Part shown: positions 8,301-16,309 of the stretch, piece after piece | Numbering within the stretch: the stretch's first letter is position 1 | Layout: each line of letters opens with the position of its first letter | Origin: Promethearchaeia archaeon | GTDB lineage: Archaea; Asgardarchaeota; Lokiarchaeia; Sigyniarchaeales; SOKP01 | Assembly: GCA_029856445.1 (NCBI GenBank) | Contig: JAHQWY010000011.1 | Coordinates: 1 to 24,138 of the forward strand | Direction of reading: 5' to 3' | DNA: 24,138 bases | Translations under genes and position numbers: made by a program | The notes under the pieces: model-generated | What the model was told of the DNA's origin: nothing | Databases searched by the model: none | What the model saw: the letters and a program-made list of their open reading frames with translations, nothing else

Positions 8301-9764
8301 TTAATCATCAAAACATAATACTCCAGGATTTAGTATATTATTAGGGTCAAAAATCTTTTTTAACTTTTTTAAAGCTATTTCTGTTGAGTTAATATGTCTT
8401 TTAAATACTTCTTTTGCCCAGATTCCATAAGGTCTATTAAAAAAAGCGCCTTCATCCATGAGTTTAATGCTTAAGTCAATATGCTTTTTATATACATCTT
8501 TTTGAACCTCCTCATCTTCATGATTATAGTAAATATCAAATTCACAATGATATGAGGTTCCTTGATTGATCGCTTGGATGTAAACACCAAGATCTTCAGC
8601 TATTTCATTTTCTACCAAATTAATATATCTTGAAATCTTCTCAATATTAGTAATAAAGAAAATATCTTGAAAGTTTCCTTTTAATCTTTTTCTCCATGGA
8701 TAAGAAGTTGAGTTATTTAGAGCATATATAATCTCACTATCGCTTAACATATGTTCCTTTCCCAAATGTTCAAGTTTAAGATCACTAATGATGTCTCCTA
8801 AATCTCCCTCTTGATATGCTATTCTTTCACCAGCTAATTTTCCCCGACCCGCTAGAATAAGTATTAAATTCCACCTAGCTAAAGAATTACATAATTCCTT
8901 TATATCCTCTGGTAATTTTTTAACCAAACAAGCTAAATTAATATTATTCAAAATTAACAATTCATTACCTAATCGAAACTTTAATAATTCATGTTGAAGC
9001 TCCAATATATCTTGAATATTTTCTGTTTGAAAATGTATAACTTTTTGCTCAGTAGGCATTAATTCTAGTTTAAGAGTAGCCCAGGTTACAATTCCTAAAC
9101 TTCCTTGAGCTCCTTGTAGTAATCTAAAGGGACTAAATTGAGTTGGACCCATTGGATTTACTTGTGCTTGACCGGATTTCCTTTGTTTCTTAATTGTTCC
9201 AGGACCTGCTGCAGTGCCAGTTCTAAAAAGATCTCCAGTCCCAAAAACAACTTCGGTGCATAATAATGGATCAGAACTATCCCATTGATAACGAGGAATT
9301 GTCGTTGGTACTCTTTCAAGTGCGCTAGTAATTACAGATTTGCCGTCTCTAGGATAAAGAGGTTGTAAAAGTCTTAAACCCTTTTTTTTTAGGATTGGAA
9401 TTATTTGCTCAAATACAACTCCAGGCTCGACCATAACAACTCTATTTTTCCTATCAATGTTAAGGATTTTGTTCATTCTAGAAAGGTCAAGAATGACAGA
9501 ATTGTCTTTGTGGGGAATTGTATCTCCATGATAATGTAGAGGTGAACTTGAACTTATTGGAATAATTGAAAATCCAATTCTATTTGCTAATTTTAGGATC
9601 TCCACAATTTGTTTTGTTTTTTTTAACCAGACCACATATCTTGGTACTTTTCCCTTAAATAAACTTAAATCCGTAGAATAGCTTTGCAATAATTCAGGAT
9701 TATTTGATATAAATTTCAAACCACAGATTTTAACTAGTTCTTGGTATAATCGTTCTTCACTCAT
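8301..9764 (-). CDS. Second FAD-linked oxidase, GlcD-like
   Basis: A 487-residue PCMH-type flavoprotein related to, but clearly divergent from, the one at 4247-5809. The FAD domain covers about residues 40-235: VVWLKKTKQIVEILKLAN, the strand/turn SVILDLSRMNKI (89-100), VVMVEPGV (109-116) and QGAQGSLGIVTWATLKLE (217-234). The C-terminus has the family signature FDPNNILNPG. It should oxidise a hydroxy acid or related substrate with FAD. Unlike the other copy it has no adjacent CCG-domain partner; the nearest lies beyond the response regulator gene (5810-7114), so the two oxidases may share it. The ATG at 9764 has no evident Shine-Dalgarno site. It is divergent from the FixC-like gene across 148 bases. 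Confidence 0.85.
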   Translation of the reverse strand: MSEERLYQELVKICGLKFISNNPELLQSYSTDLSLFKGKVPRYVVWLKKTKQIVEILKLANRIGFSIIPISSSSPLHYHGDTIPHKDNSVILDLSRMNKILNIDRKNRVVMVEPGVVFEQIIPILKKKGLRLLQPLYPRDGKSVITSALERVPTTIPRYQWDSSDPLLCTEVVFGTGDLFRTGTAAGPGTIKKQRKSGQAQVNPMGPTQFSPFRLLQGAQGSLGIVTWATLKLELMPTEQKVIHFQTENIQDILELQHELLKFRLGNELLILNNINLACLVKKLPEDIKELCNSLARWNLILILAGRGKLAGERIAYQEGDLGDIISDLKLEHLGKEHMLSDSEIIYALNNSTSYPWRKRLKGNFQDIFFITNIEKISRYINLVENEIAEDLGVYIQAINQGTSYHCEFDIYYNHEDEEVQKDVYKKHIDLSIKLMDEGAFFNRPYGIWAKEVFKRHINSTEIALKKLKKIFDPNNILNPGVLCFDD

Positions 9765-9912
9765 GATTTAATTATTCTAATTGAAGCCTTTTGCTTCATA
9801 AAATATTTCCATCTATTAAGATATTTTCATAAAAAACTAAATTTTATATAATTGAACGGTATTATTTAACAATTATATTTTTTAAAAATGGAATATAAAA
9901 AATGAGATTCAA
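9765..9912. promoter_or_regulatory. Divergent intergenic region, FAD oxidase / FixC-like
   Basis: This 148-base AT-rich gap must hold promoters for both divergent genes. A TTTTATATA element at 9842-9850 faces the plus-strand gene but is about 63 bases from its ATG; other AT-rich elements are closer, so I cannot fix the promoter. An upstream ATG near 9888 opens only a five-codon frame. Confidence 0.35.
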
Positions 9913-11322
9913 ATGAATACATATGATTTAATAATAGTCGGTGCGGGACCTGGAGGTTCTGTTACCGCAAAAACAGCAGCAGAAAATGGCTTAAAAACGG
10001 TTTTTTTTGAACGTGGTCGCAAACCAGGCGAAAAGAATTCTTCTGGGTGTGGATTAGGGCCAAGAATGTTCAGGGATTTTCCTGATTTAATGAAAGAATT
10101 AACTCCAGACAAATGTCCATCAATGAGAGAAGGAAGAGCATCACGTAACTATTTTATTAATAAGGATGATGTTGTAGCTGGTTATATCATGGCACGTCCT
10201 ACTGAATCTGTATCATACGAACCGGCAAAAAGCTGGATAACGATGAATGTGTATCGCAGTGAATTTGATCCTTGGATTGCTAAATTTGCTACTGAGGCAG
10301 GAGCTGAACTAAAAACTTCAACTTTAATAGTGGATTTATTAAAAGAAAATGGTAAAGTGTGTGGTGTTATTGACGAAAAAGGCCAAAAATATCATGCTCC
10401 GATTGTTATAGGAGCAGATGGTGTAATATCTATGGTTGCTCAAAAATCGGGGTTAAGATTAAAATGGAATCAAAATCAAGTTACCCTTGTACCTCAGTAT
10501 GATTTCTATGCCCCATCTGATAAAATAGATGATATTATGGGGGATGAAACTCTCGGAATTTGGTGGGGTTCTACATTTCCTTCTTCATATCAAGTCTTCT
10601 TTCGAGAATCGTTTCACCAGGGTCTGGGAAATTGGATGAATTGGTGGGATAAAAATCCATTGTATTATCTAAATCGTGTTATCAATTTGAAATATTATCA
10701 AAGATTATTAAAAATCCTTGAAGCTAAACCACGTGAGCTTCAAGCTCATCTACTTCCATGGTTAGATTATCCTTATAATACTCATACGGATGGAGTTATA
10801 TTGATTGGTGACGCAGGTGGGTTCCCATGCCCCCTCGAAGCAGAAGGTATATATCCTGCTATGGTAACAGGTAAAATTGCAGCAGAAGTAGCAGCTGAAG
10901 CAATATCATCTGGGGATTTTACTAAAGATTCATTAAAAAAGTTTGATGAAAGATGGAAAAATACAAGTATCGGAGAAGAATTTGAAGTAGGGAGCGAGTT
11001 ATGGACTATTTGGAAAGCATTACCTTTTAGCCCAAATGAAACAATGTCATGGTTTGTACCGATGATTATGGAAATACTTGGGGGAATATTTGATTGGTCT
11101 CAGCCACATGCTAAGCGAGTTAGACAAATAGTAAGCCATATGAGATCATATATGCCCAAAGCAACACCTTTCGTAATGAAGTATGTATTTCCGTTAGTCG
11201 CAAAGATTTTTGAGGATGATTTAGATAAACTTATGGATCCAAAAAAAATTATGAAAGTTCTACCTAAAATTTTAAACATGCTCCCTCAAAAAAAGAAGAA
11301 GAGAGGTGGTCAAGAAAAATGA
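9913..11322 (+). CDS. FixC / geranylgeranyl-reductase family flavoprotein
   Basis: A 469-residue FAD-dependent oxidoreductase. It opens with a Rossmann dinucleotide motif, IVGAGPGG (residues 8-15), has a second FAD contact IGADG (166-170) and the GD motif IGDAGGFPCPLEAEGIYPAM (298-317) typical of the geranylgeranyl reductase/FixC superfamily. The C-terminal ~100 residues are helical and end in a Lys/Arg-rich tail. It overlaps the following ferredoxin gene by four bases (ATGA), so the two products probably act together. Two readings are possible: an ETF:quinone-oxidoreductase-like (FixC) protein taking electrons from acyl-CoA oxidation, or a ferredoxin-dependent reductase saturating isoprenoid chains of archaeal lipids. 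The FixX-like ending of the partner favours the first. ATG at 9913 directly precedes the Rossmann strand, so the start is secure. Confidence 0.8.
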   Translation: MNTYDLIIVGAGPGGSVTAKTAAENGLKTVFFERGRKPGEKNSSGCGLGPRMFRDFPDLMKELTPDKCPSMREGRASRNYFINKDDVVAGYIMARPTESVSYEPAKSWITMNVYRSEFDPWIAKFATEAGAELKTSTLIVDLLKENGKVCGVIDEKGQKYHAPIVIGADGVISMVAQKSGLRLKWNQNQVTLVPQYDFYAPSDKIDDIMGDETLGIWWGSTFPSSYQVFFRESFHQGLGNWMNWWDKNPLYYLNRVINLKYYQRLLKILEAKPRELQAHLLPWLDYPYNTHTDGVILIGDAGGFPCPLEAEGIYPAMVTGKIAAEVAAEAISSGDFTKDSLKKFDERWKNTSIGEEFEVGSELWTIWKALPFSPNETMSWFVPMIMEILGGIFDWSQPHAKRVRQIVSHMRSYMPKATPFVMKYVFPLVAKIFEDDLDKLMDPKKIMKVLPKILNMLPQKKKKRGGQEK

Positions 11323-11588
11323 AAATTGACATTGAAGGTCTAACTAAAAGAGTTCCTGGAACTGGAGATTTTATCTCAATTAATTATCTAAAATGTAATA
11401 ATTGCGAACGATGTTTATTCGTATGTGTAATGAATTTATGGCGAAAAAAAGAGGGGAAAATATATCTTACTGATGATTATCAAGATAAATGCTTGGAATG
11501 TGCGGCTTGTTTTCAAGTTTGCGATGCAGGCGCAATAATGTTTAAATATCCTGCTGGAGGTACTGGTATTGTAATTGAAAAAGGATAA
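11319..11588 (+). CDS. FixX-like 2x[4Fe-4S] ferredoxin
   Basis: An 89-residue iron-sulfur protein, the partner of the overlapping flavoprotein gene. The C-terminal FKYPAGGTGIVIEKG matches the ending of FixX ferredoxins. It has two complete CxxCxxCxxxC motifs: Cys26-29-32-36 and Cys58-61-64-68. Canonical FixX proteins such as that of E. coli carry ligands for one cluster only (a CP motif plus CLECGTC), so this protein appears to have gained or retained a second [4Fe-4S] cluster. It likely relays electrons to or from the FAD of the upstream protein. It is cytoplasmic or peripheral to the membrane, with no hydrophobic segment. Translation is probably coupled through the ATGA overlap. Confidence 0.85.
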   Translation: MKIDIEGLTKRVPGTGDFISINYLKCNNCERCLFVCVMNLWRKKEGKIYLTDDYQDKCLECAACFQVCDAGAIMFKYPAGGTGIVIEKG

Positions 11589-11593
11589 ATTGA

Positions 11594-11619
11594 TTTTCTC
11601 AATACAAATTTTGAGAAAA
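11594..11619. terminator. Hairpin and T-rich tract between convergent genes
   Basis: A perfect 9-base-pair stem (TTTTCTCAA at 11594-11602, TTGAGAAAA at 11611-11619, 8-base loop) lies just after the fixX-like stop. On the minus strand the tfb stop is followed by a long T-rich run (about 11615-11635), the usual archaeal termination signal. It probably ends both convergent transcripts. Confidence 0.6.
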
Positions 11620-11637
11620 AAAAATAAAAAAAAATCC

Positions 11638-12525
11638 TTATATTTTAATTTTTAACTTATTTTTCAATTCTTTATATCTTGAGCGGAGAGTTACTTCTGT
11701 TACTCCGATTGAATTAACAATTTGTTGTTGAGTGAGTTCTAAATCCTTAATCTTACAAGCTAAATAGATTGCTCCAGCACATAATCCCTTTGGGTCTTTC
11801 CCACTAATTGAAAAATTAGATATATAAATTGTCAAAATTTTTTTAGTTAAAACCTCAATTTCCGAATCTAAACCTAAATCTGAGATATAACGTGGAATAA
11901 GTGCTACTGGATCAGTAGATTGGGTTTTAAAATTCAATTCTCGTGTTAATATACTAATGCTTCTTCTTACATCCTTTGCAGTAACCGAAGCTTCATCTAA
12001 AATTTCTTGAAGAGTTCTAGGGATATCTTTTTTTCGACATGCTAAATATAAGCACGCAGCAACCATTGCATTTATTGATCTTCCTCGAAGTAATTTTCTT
12101 TTAAATGCTTCAATATACAACCTCATTGCTTCTTCTTTTACGTGATTAGGTAAATTAATATTACTACTTATTCTTTTTAATTCAGTAGACGCAATCAATA
12201 GATTACGTTTTTGCCAAGTTATTCGGGTATTCCATTTAGCTGCTCTTTTTAAATCAGGATTATTTATTTGCTTTTTATCAATCGTGGTAGTCAGCCCCAT
12301 ATCTGGTAACAAGATTGAAATTGGGGCCCCAATTTGTTCTCTACTATTTTTTTCTTGATTGGTATAAGCTCTTTTTCCACTATGTGAAAAATCAACATTC
12401 TTTTCATGAATTACTAACCCACATTGATTACATACTATATCTCCCGTTTCGATCAGAGAAATTATAGATCCTCCACATTCAGGACAAATATTTATTGCAG
12501 CATTATTCTTTGTATTTATACCCAT
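11638..12525 (-). CDS. tfb: Transcription initiation factor B (TFB)
   Basis: A 295-residue archaeal TFIIB homologue, close to the usual length. The N-terminal zinc ribbon uses Cys14, Cys17, Cys32 and Cys35. The B-reader region is canonical in pattern (RAYTNQEKNSREQIGAP followed by DMGLTTTI). Two cyclin repeats follow (about 105-195 and 200-290), the second with a helix-turn-helix (LTQQQIVNSIGVTEVTLRSR) that contacts the BRE next to the TATA box. It recruits RNA polymerase to promoters marked by TBP. The start is secured by GAGGT seven bases upstream of ATG. It lies 59 bases after clpB on the same strand, separated by a short palindrome and a possible TATA element, so it could be the last gene of the chaperone operon or have its own promoter. 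Confidence 0.95.
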   Translation of the reverse strand: MGINTKNNAAINICPECGGSIISLIETGDIVCNQCGLVIHEKNVDFSHSGKRAYTNQEKNSREQIGAPISILLPDMGLTTTIDKKQINNPDLKRAAKWNTRITWQKRNLLIASTELKRISSNINLPNHVKEEAMRLYIEAFKRKLLRGRSINAMVAACLYLACRKKDIPRTLQEILDEASVTAKDVRRSISILTRELNFKTQSTDPVALIPRYISDLGLDSEIEVLTKKILTIYISNFSISGKDPKGLCAGAIYLACKIKDLELTQQQIVNSIGVTEVTLRSRYKELKNKLKIKI

Positions 12526-12568
12526 TTTTTTAACCTCATTTTATTTATTTTATTTAAAATTATAAAAC

Positions 12569-12583
12569 AATTGGAAACCAATT
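12569..12583. promoter_or_regulatory. Perfect palindrome between clpB and tfb
   Basis: AATTGG-AAA-CCAATT forms a 6-base-pair inverted repeat immediately beyond the clpB stop (12585). On the minus strand it is followed by a T-rich stretch and TTTATAATTTT, about 30-40 bases before the tfb ATG. It may be a weak terminator for the chaperone transcript or an operator at a separate tfb promoter; sequence alone does not decide. Confidence 0.45.
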
Positions 12584-12584
12584 A

Positions 12585-15194
12585 TTAATTACCCCCTTTT
12601 TTTCTAATATTTTCAAAAATTAAGGAACCATTCTTATCAACATCAACGTTGATTATACTATCTTCAAGAAACTTACCTTCTAATAATTGTATTGATAATG
12701 GATTTTGTATATAGTTTTGAATTGTACGTTTCAAGGGTCTTGCTCCAAAATCAGGATTAAATCCCTTCTCAATTAAAATTTTCTTTGCATTTTCAGTAAG
12801 TTTAACCTGAATTTTATGGGTAAATAATAGTTTATTCAGATTTGTAATTTGAATATCCACAATATCTAATAATTGATTTTTATCCAAAAAATTGAAAATA
12901 ACAATTTCATCAATTCTATTAAGAAATTCTGGTCGGAAATAATTTCTAAGGGTTTTTAAAATCACCTCTTGATTTTTTGAAGGGTCTTCATTTCTAGAAT
13001 CGAGAATAAATTGACTTCCAACGTTGCTTGTCATGATGATGATAGTATTTTTAAAATCTACTGTACGACCATGACCATCAGTTAATCTACCATCATCAAA
13101 GATTTGTAAAAGTAAATTGAAAACTTCTTGATGTGCTTTTTCTATCTCATCAAATAATATAACAGAATAAGGTCTTCTTCTTACAGCTTCTGTTAAATAG
13201 CCACCTTCGTCATAACCGACATAACCCGGAGGTGCTCCAATAAGTCTTGCAATACTGTGTTTTTCCATAAATTCTGACATATCGATTCTAATCATGGCAT
13301 TTTCATCGTCAAAAAGAAATTCTGCTAGAGCTTTGGCGGTCTCGGTTTTTCCTACACCAGTAGGACCCATAAAGATAAAAGTACCAATCGGTCTGTTTGG
13401 ATCTTGTATACCAGCTCGAGCTCTTCTAATAGCATTTGATATCTTGTTTAATGCCTCATCTTGTCCAATTATTCTCCTTTTCAATCGTTGTTCCATTTTT
13501 AATAATTTTTCCCGTTCACCTTCTAACATTCTGGATACAGGAATTCCGGTCCACTGAGATATTATTTTTGCGATATCTTCTTCATCTACTTCTTGTTTCA
13601 ACATTACTTTATTTTTCTGGATTTCAAGGAGTTCAGAATTATATTGTTCTAACTTTTTTCTTAAATCGTTTAGTTTACCATATGTTAATTCTGCTGCTTT
13701 CCCAAGATCACCACGTTTCTCAGCTTTATCCGCTTCTATTTTTGTTTCTTCCATTTCTCTTTTTATTTGATTGATATTTGAAATTATATGTTTTTCATTA
13801 TTCCATTGAAGTTTTAATTCATCGTTCTGTTCCCTCAAATTTTGTAATGATTCTTCAAGTCCAATCATATGCTCTCGACTAGATTTATCATCTTCTCTTT
13901 TAAGAGCTTCTCTTTGTATTTCAAGTTGAATAATTTTTCGTTCAATTTCATCTATTTCAATCGGCATTGAATCAATTTCAATTCTTAATCTAGACGCTGC
14001 TTCATCCATTAAATCAATTGCTTTATCGGGTAAGAAGCGATCAGATATATACCTATGTGATAATGTAACTGCTGCAATAATAGCAGAATCAGTAATTCTA
14101 ACTCCATGATGAATCTCATATTTTTCTTTTAATCCTCTCAGAATTGCAATCGAATCTTCTACTGAAGGCTCGTCAACATAGACAGTTTGAAATCTTCGTG
14201 TTAATGCCGCATCTTTTTCAATATATTTTCTATATTCATCTAAAGTCGTCGCACCAACTGCTCTCAATTCTCCTCTTGCTAATGCAGGTTTTAACATATT
14301 AGAAGCATCAATTGCTCCTTGAGCTGCTCCTGCTCCAACTAAAGTATGTAATTCATCAATAAAGAGAATGAACTTCCCAGAACCTTTTTCAACTTCTTTT
14401 ATAAAGGCTTTTAGTCGATCCTCAAATTCTCCTCTATACTTAGCGCCAGCAACCATTGCTGCTAAATCCATAGCTAATATATCTTTCTCCTTTAGAGACT
14501 CAGGAACATCTCCACTTGCTATTCTTTGTGCTAAACCTTCTATTATAGCTGTTTTTCCTACCCCTGCTTCTCCAATTAAAACGGGATTATTTTTAGTTCT
14601 CCGAGATAAAATATGCATAACTCTCCTAATTTCATCATCTCGTCCTATAACAGGATCTAACTTACCTCTTCTAGCTAAATCTGTTAAGTTTCGGCTATAT
14701 TTTTCAATAGCTTGATACTTTCCTTCTGGATCTTGATCTGTAATTGTTTGATGACCTCTCACTGTTTTTAAAGCTTGTAAAATCCTATCTTTTGTAATTC
14801 CACTTTTTTTTAAAATTGGAAATATCGAAAATGAATCTTTGGCACTCATAGCAAGTAATAAATGTTCAGTACTTAAGTATTGATCTTTTAACATATCAGC
14901 TTCTTTCCAAGCTGTATCGAATAATGTACTTGATTCACGAGATAATACAACGTCTGTTGTTCCTGAACCAGTTACCTTTGGAATTCTTCCCAATTCATTA
15001 TAGAGATCACTCAATAAATTTCGTATATTGATCCCTAATTTTTGTAATAATGGGGTTGTAATTCCATCTTGCTGATCAATCAGTGCAATTAAGATATGAA
15101 CTGGTTCTATCTGTTGGTGATCACGTTCTTGTGCAATTGATCTTGCTGCCATTAAGGCTTCTTGAACTTTAATAGTAAATTTATCAAATTTCAT
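12585..15194 (-). CDS. clpB: ClpB disaggregase (Hsp104 family AAA+)
   Basis: An 869-residue AAA+ unfoldase of full ClpB length. In order: the Clp N-domain double repeat (about 1-145); first AAA+ domain with Walker A GEAGVGKT (208-215) and Walker B FILFIDE (276-282); the coiled-coil middle domain (about 410-525), which separates ClpB from ClpA and ClpX and contacts DnaK; second AAA+ domain with Walker A GPTGVGKT (610-617) and the sensor stretch near TDGHGRTVDF; and the small C-terminal domain ending in FGARPLKRTIQ. With DnaK, DnaJ and GrpE it extracts and refolds aggregated proteins. It follows dnaJ by 17 bases. The ATG at 15194 gives the normal family start MKFDKFT; a TTG one codon upstream is also possible. 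ClpB is of bacterial type, so transfer into archaea is likely. Confidence 0.95.
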   Translation of the reverse strand: MKFDKFTIKVQEALMAARSIAQERDHQQIEPVHILIALIDQQDGITTPLLQKLGINIRNLLSDLYNELGRIPKVTGSGTTDVVLSRESSTLFDTAWKEADMLKDQYLSTEHLLLAMSAKDSFSIFPILKKSGITKDRILQALKTVRGHQTITDQDPEGKYQAIEKYSRNLTDLARRGKLDPVIGRDDEIRRVMHILSRRTKNNPVLIGEAGVGKTAIIEGLAQRIASGDVPESLKEKDILAMDLAAMVAGAKYRGEFEDRLKAFIKEVEKGSGKFILFIDELHTLVGAGAAQGAIDASNMLKPALARGELRAVGATTLDEYRKYIEKDAALTRRFQTVYVDEPSVEDSIAILRGLKEKYEIHHGVRITDSAIIAAVTLSHRYISDRFLPDKAIDLMDEAASRLRIEIDSMPIEIDEIERKIIQLEIQREALKREDDKSSREHMIGLEESLQNLREQNDELKLQWNNEKHIISNINQIKREMEETKIEADKAEKRGDLGKAAELTYGKLNDLRKKLEQYNSELLEIQKNKVMLKQEVDEEDIAKIISQWTGIPVSRMLEGEREKLLKMEQRLKRRIIGQDEALNKISNAIRRARAGIQDPNRPIGTFIFMGPTGVGKTETAKALAEFLFDDENAMIRIDMSEFMEKHSIARLIGAPPGYVGYDEGGYLTEAVRRRPYSVILFDEIEKAHQEVFNLLLQIFDDGRLTDGHGRTVDFKNTIIIMTSNVGSQFILDSRNEDPSKNQEVILKTLRNYFRPEFLNRIDEIVIFNFLDKNQLLDIVDIQITNLNKLLFTHKIQVKLTENAKKILIEKGFNPDFGARPLKRTIQNYIQNPLSIQLLEGKFLEDSIINVDVDKNGSLIFENIRKKGGN

Positions 15195-15211
15195 CAAGTT
15201 TTAAAAACCAC

Positions 15212-16234
15212 CTATAATCCACTTTCTTTTAATTTTTCCAATAATTCTCTCTGTGATTTATTTAATTTTGTAGGGATTTTTATACTTATTTTAACTAATT
15301 CACTTCCTCTTTGTTCCAAACCTGTTCTATAAAATCCTTGATTTTTTAGTCTTAAAATTGATCCATCTGAAGTACCGGGAGGTACACTCACGTTTAAATC
15401 TTTTTCAATTCCAGGAACCTGAACTTTTCCTCCTAGAACGGCCGTTGTAAAAGGAATCTCTTTTTCAACATAAACATCATCTCCATCAATTCTGAATATA
15501 GGATGAGGTTTCACGTTTACATTAATATATAAATCTCCAGGAGCACCTCCATTTACACCAAGCATACCCTTACCTTTAAGACGTAATTTTTGTTGATCTT
15601 TAATTCCTTTTGGAATTTTCACTTTTAATGTATTCTGTTGACCTGTATTAGGATCTTTATACGAAATCCTTTTTTCTCCACCATAAAAGGCTTCCATAAA
15701 ATCGATTTCTATATCATATCGTAAGTCATCGCCTTCTATTGGTCTATTTACAAATCCACTCGATTTAACTCGAGAACTCCTTCCCTTGTTTGAGAATACA
15801 TCAAAAATATCTCCTAGATCATTAAAAAAATCGAATCCTCCAAATCCTTTAGCACCTCCATTGTCTCCTGATCTCCCAAAATTATTAAAGATATCACTAT
15901 AATCAGCACCTCCAGGAGAATTAGAAGTTGAATAATAATAGGTTGTACCATCTGGACTACGATATACTCTTGAACCCCCAGGAACACCACCCCAATCCTG
16001 ATATGTCGATGGATCACCTTCTACTACACCAAATTTATCATACATTTCTTTCTTTTTTTCATCATTTAAAACACTATATGCTTCATTTATTTCCTTAAAC
16101 TTTTCACCCGATTTAGGCTCATCTGGGTTAACATCTGGATGATACTTTCGAGCCATTTTACGAAATGCTCTTTTTATCTCATCTTTTGATGCTCCTTTAT
16201 CGATACCCAATATCTTATAATAATCTTTTGTCAA
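15212..16234 (-). CDS. dnaJ: DnaJ/CbpA-type Hsp40, no zinc finger
   Basis: A 340-residue Hsp40 co-chaperone that stimulates DnaK ATPase and delivers clients. The J domain (1-70) has the HPD tripeptide at 32-34; a Gly/Ser/Phe/Tyr-rich linker (about 75-155) includes GFGGFDFFNDLGDIFDVF; the two beta-barrel client-binding domains occupy about 170-335, with the landmark IPFTTAVLGGKVQVPG. It contains no cysteines, so the zinc-finger domain of class A DnaJ is absent and it is class B (CbpA/DnaJB1-like). The start is TTG at 16234: the protein begins MTKDYYKILG as expected, and GAGGT stands about nine bases upstream. It follows dnaK after 77 bases that contain a strong T-tract, which may reduce its expression relative to dnaK. 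Confidence 0.92.
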   Translation of the reverse strand: MTKDYYKILGIDKGASKDEIKRAFRKMARKYHPDVNPDEPKSGEKFKEINEAYSVLNDEKKKEMYDKFGVVEGDPSTYQDWGGVPGGSRVYRSPDGTTYYYSTSNSPGGADYSDIFNNFGRSGDNGGAKGFGGFDFFNDLGDIFDVFSNKGRSSRVKSSGFVNRPIEGDDLRYDIEIDFMEAFYGGEKRISYKDPNTGQQNTLKVKIPKGIKDQQKLRLKGKGMLGVNGGAPGDLYINVNVKPHPIFRIDGDDVYVEKEIPFTTAVLGGKVQVPGIEKDLNVSVPPGTSDGSILRLKNQGFYRTGLEQRGSELVKISIKIPTKLNKSQRELLEKLKESGL

Positions 16235-16287
16235 ATTTTACAACCTCTTCTTAATAATCATGATTTATGATTTCTAATTTTTAAATT

Positions 16288-16306
16288 AAAAAAAAAAATA
16301 AAAAAA
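16288..16306 (-). terminator. T-tract downstream of dnaK
   Basis: On the minus strand a 19-base run of T broken by A at two positions begins a few bases after the dnaK stop. U-rich tracts alone terminate archaeal RNA polymerase, so part of the transcripts may stop here, giving more dnaK than dnaJ-clpB mRNA. Confidence 0.5.
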
Positions 16307-16309
16307 TAA

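Noticed and set aside
13436..13774. Plus-strand ORF of 112 codons
   Set aside because: It lies antisense inside clpB, whose reading frame is strongly conserved; the product is a low-complexity Leu/Phe-rich string.
14368..14715. Plus-strand ORF of 115 codons
   Set aside because: It is antisense to the first ATPase domain of clpB and mirrors its codons; no recognisable domain or start signal.
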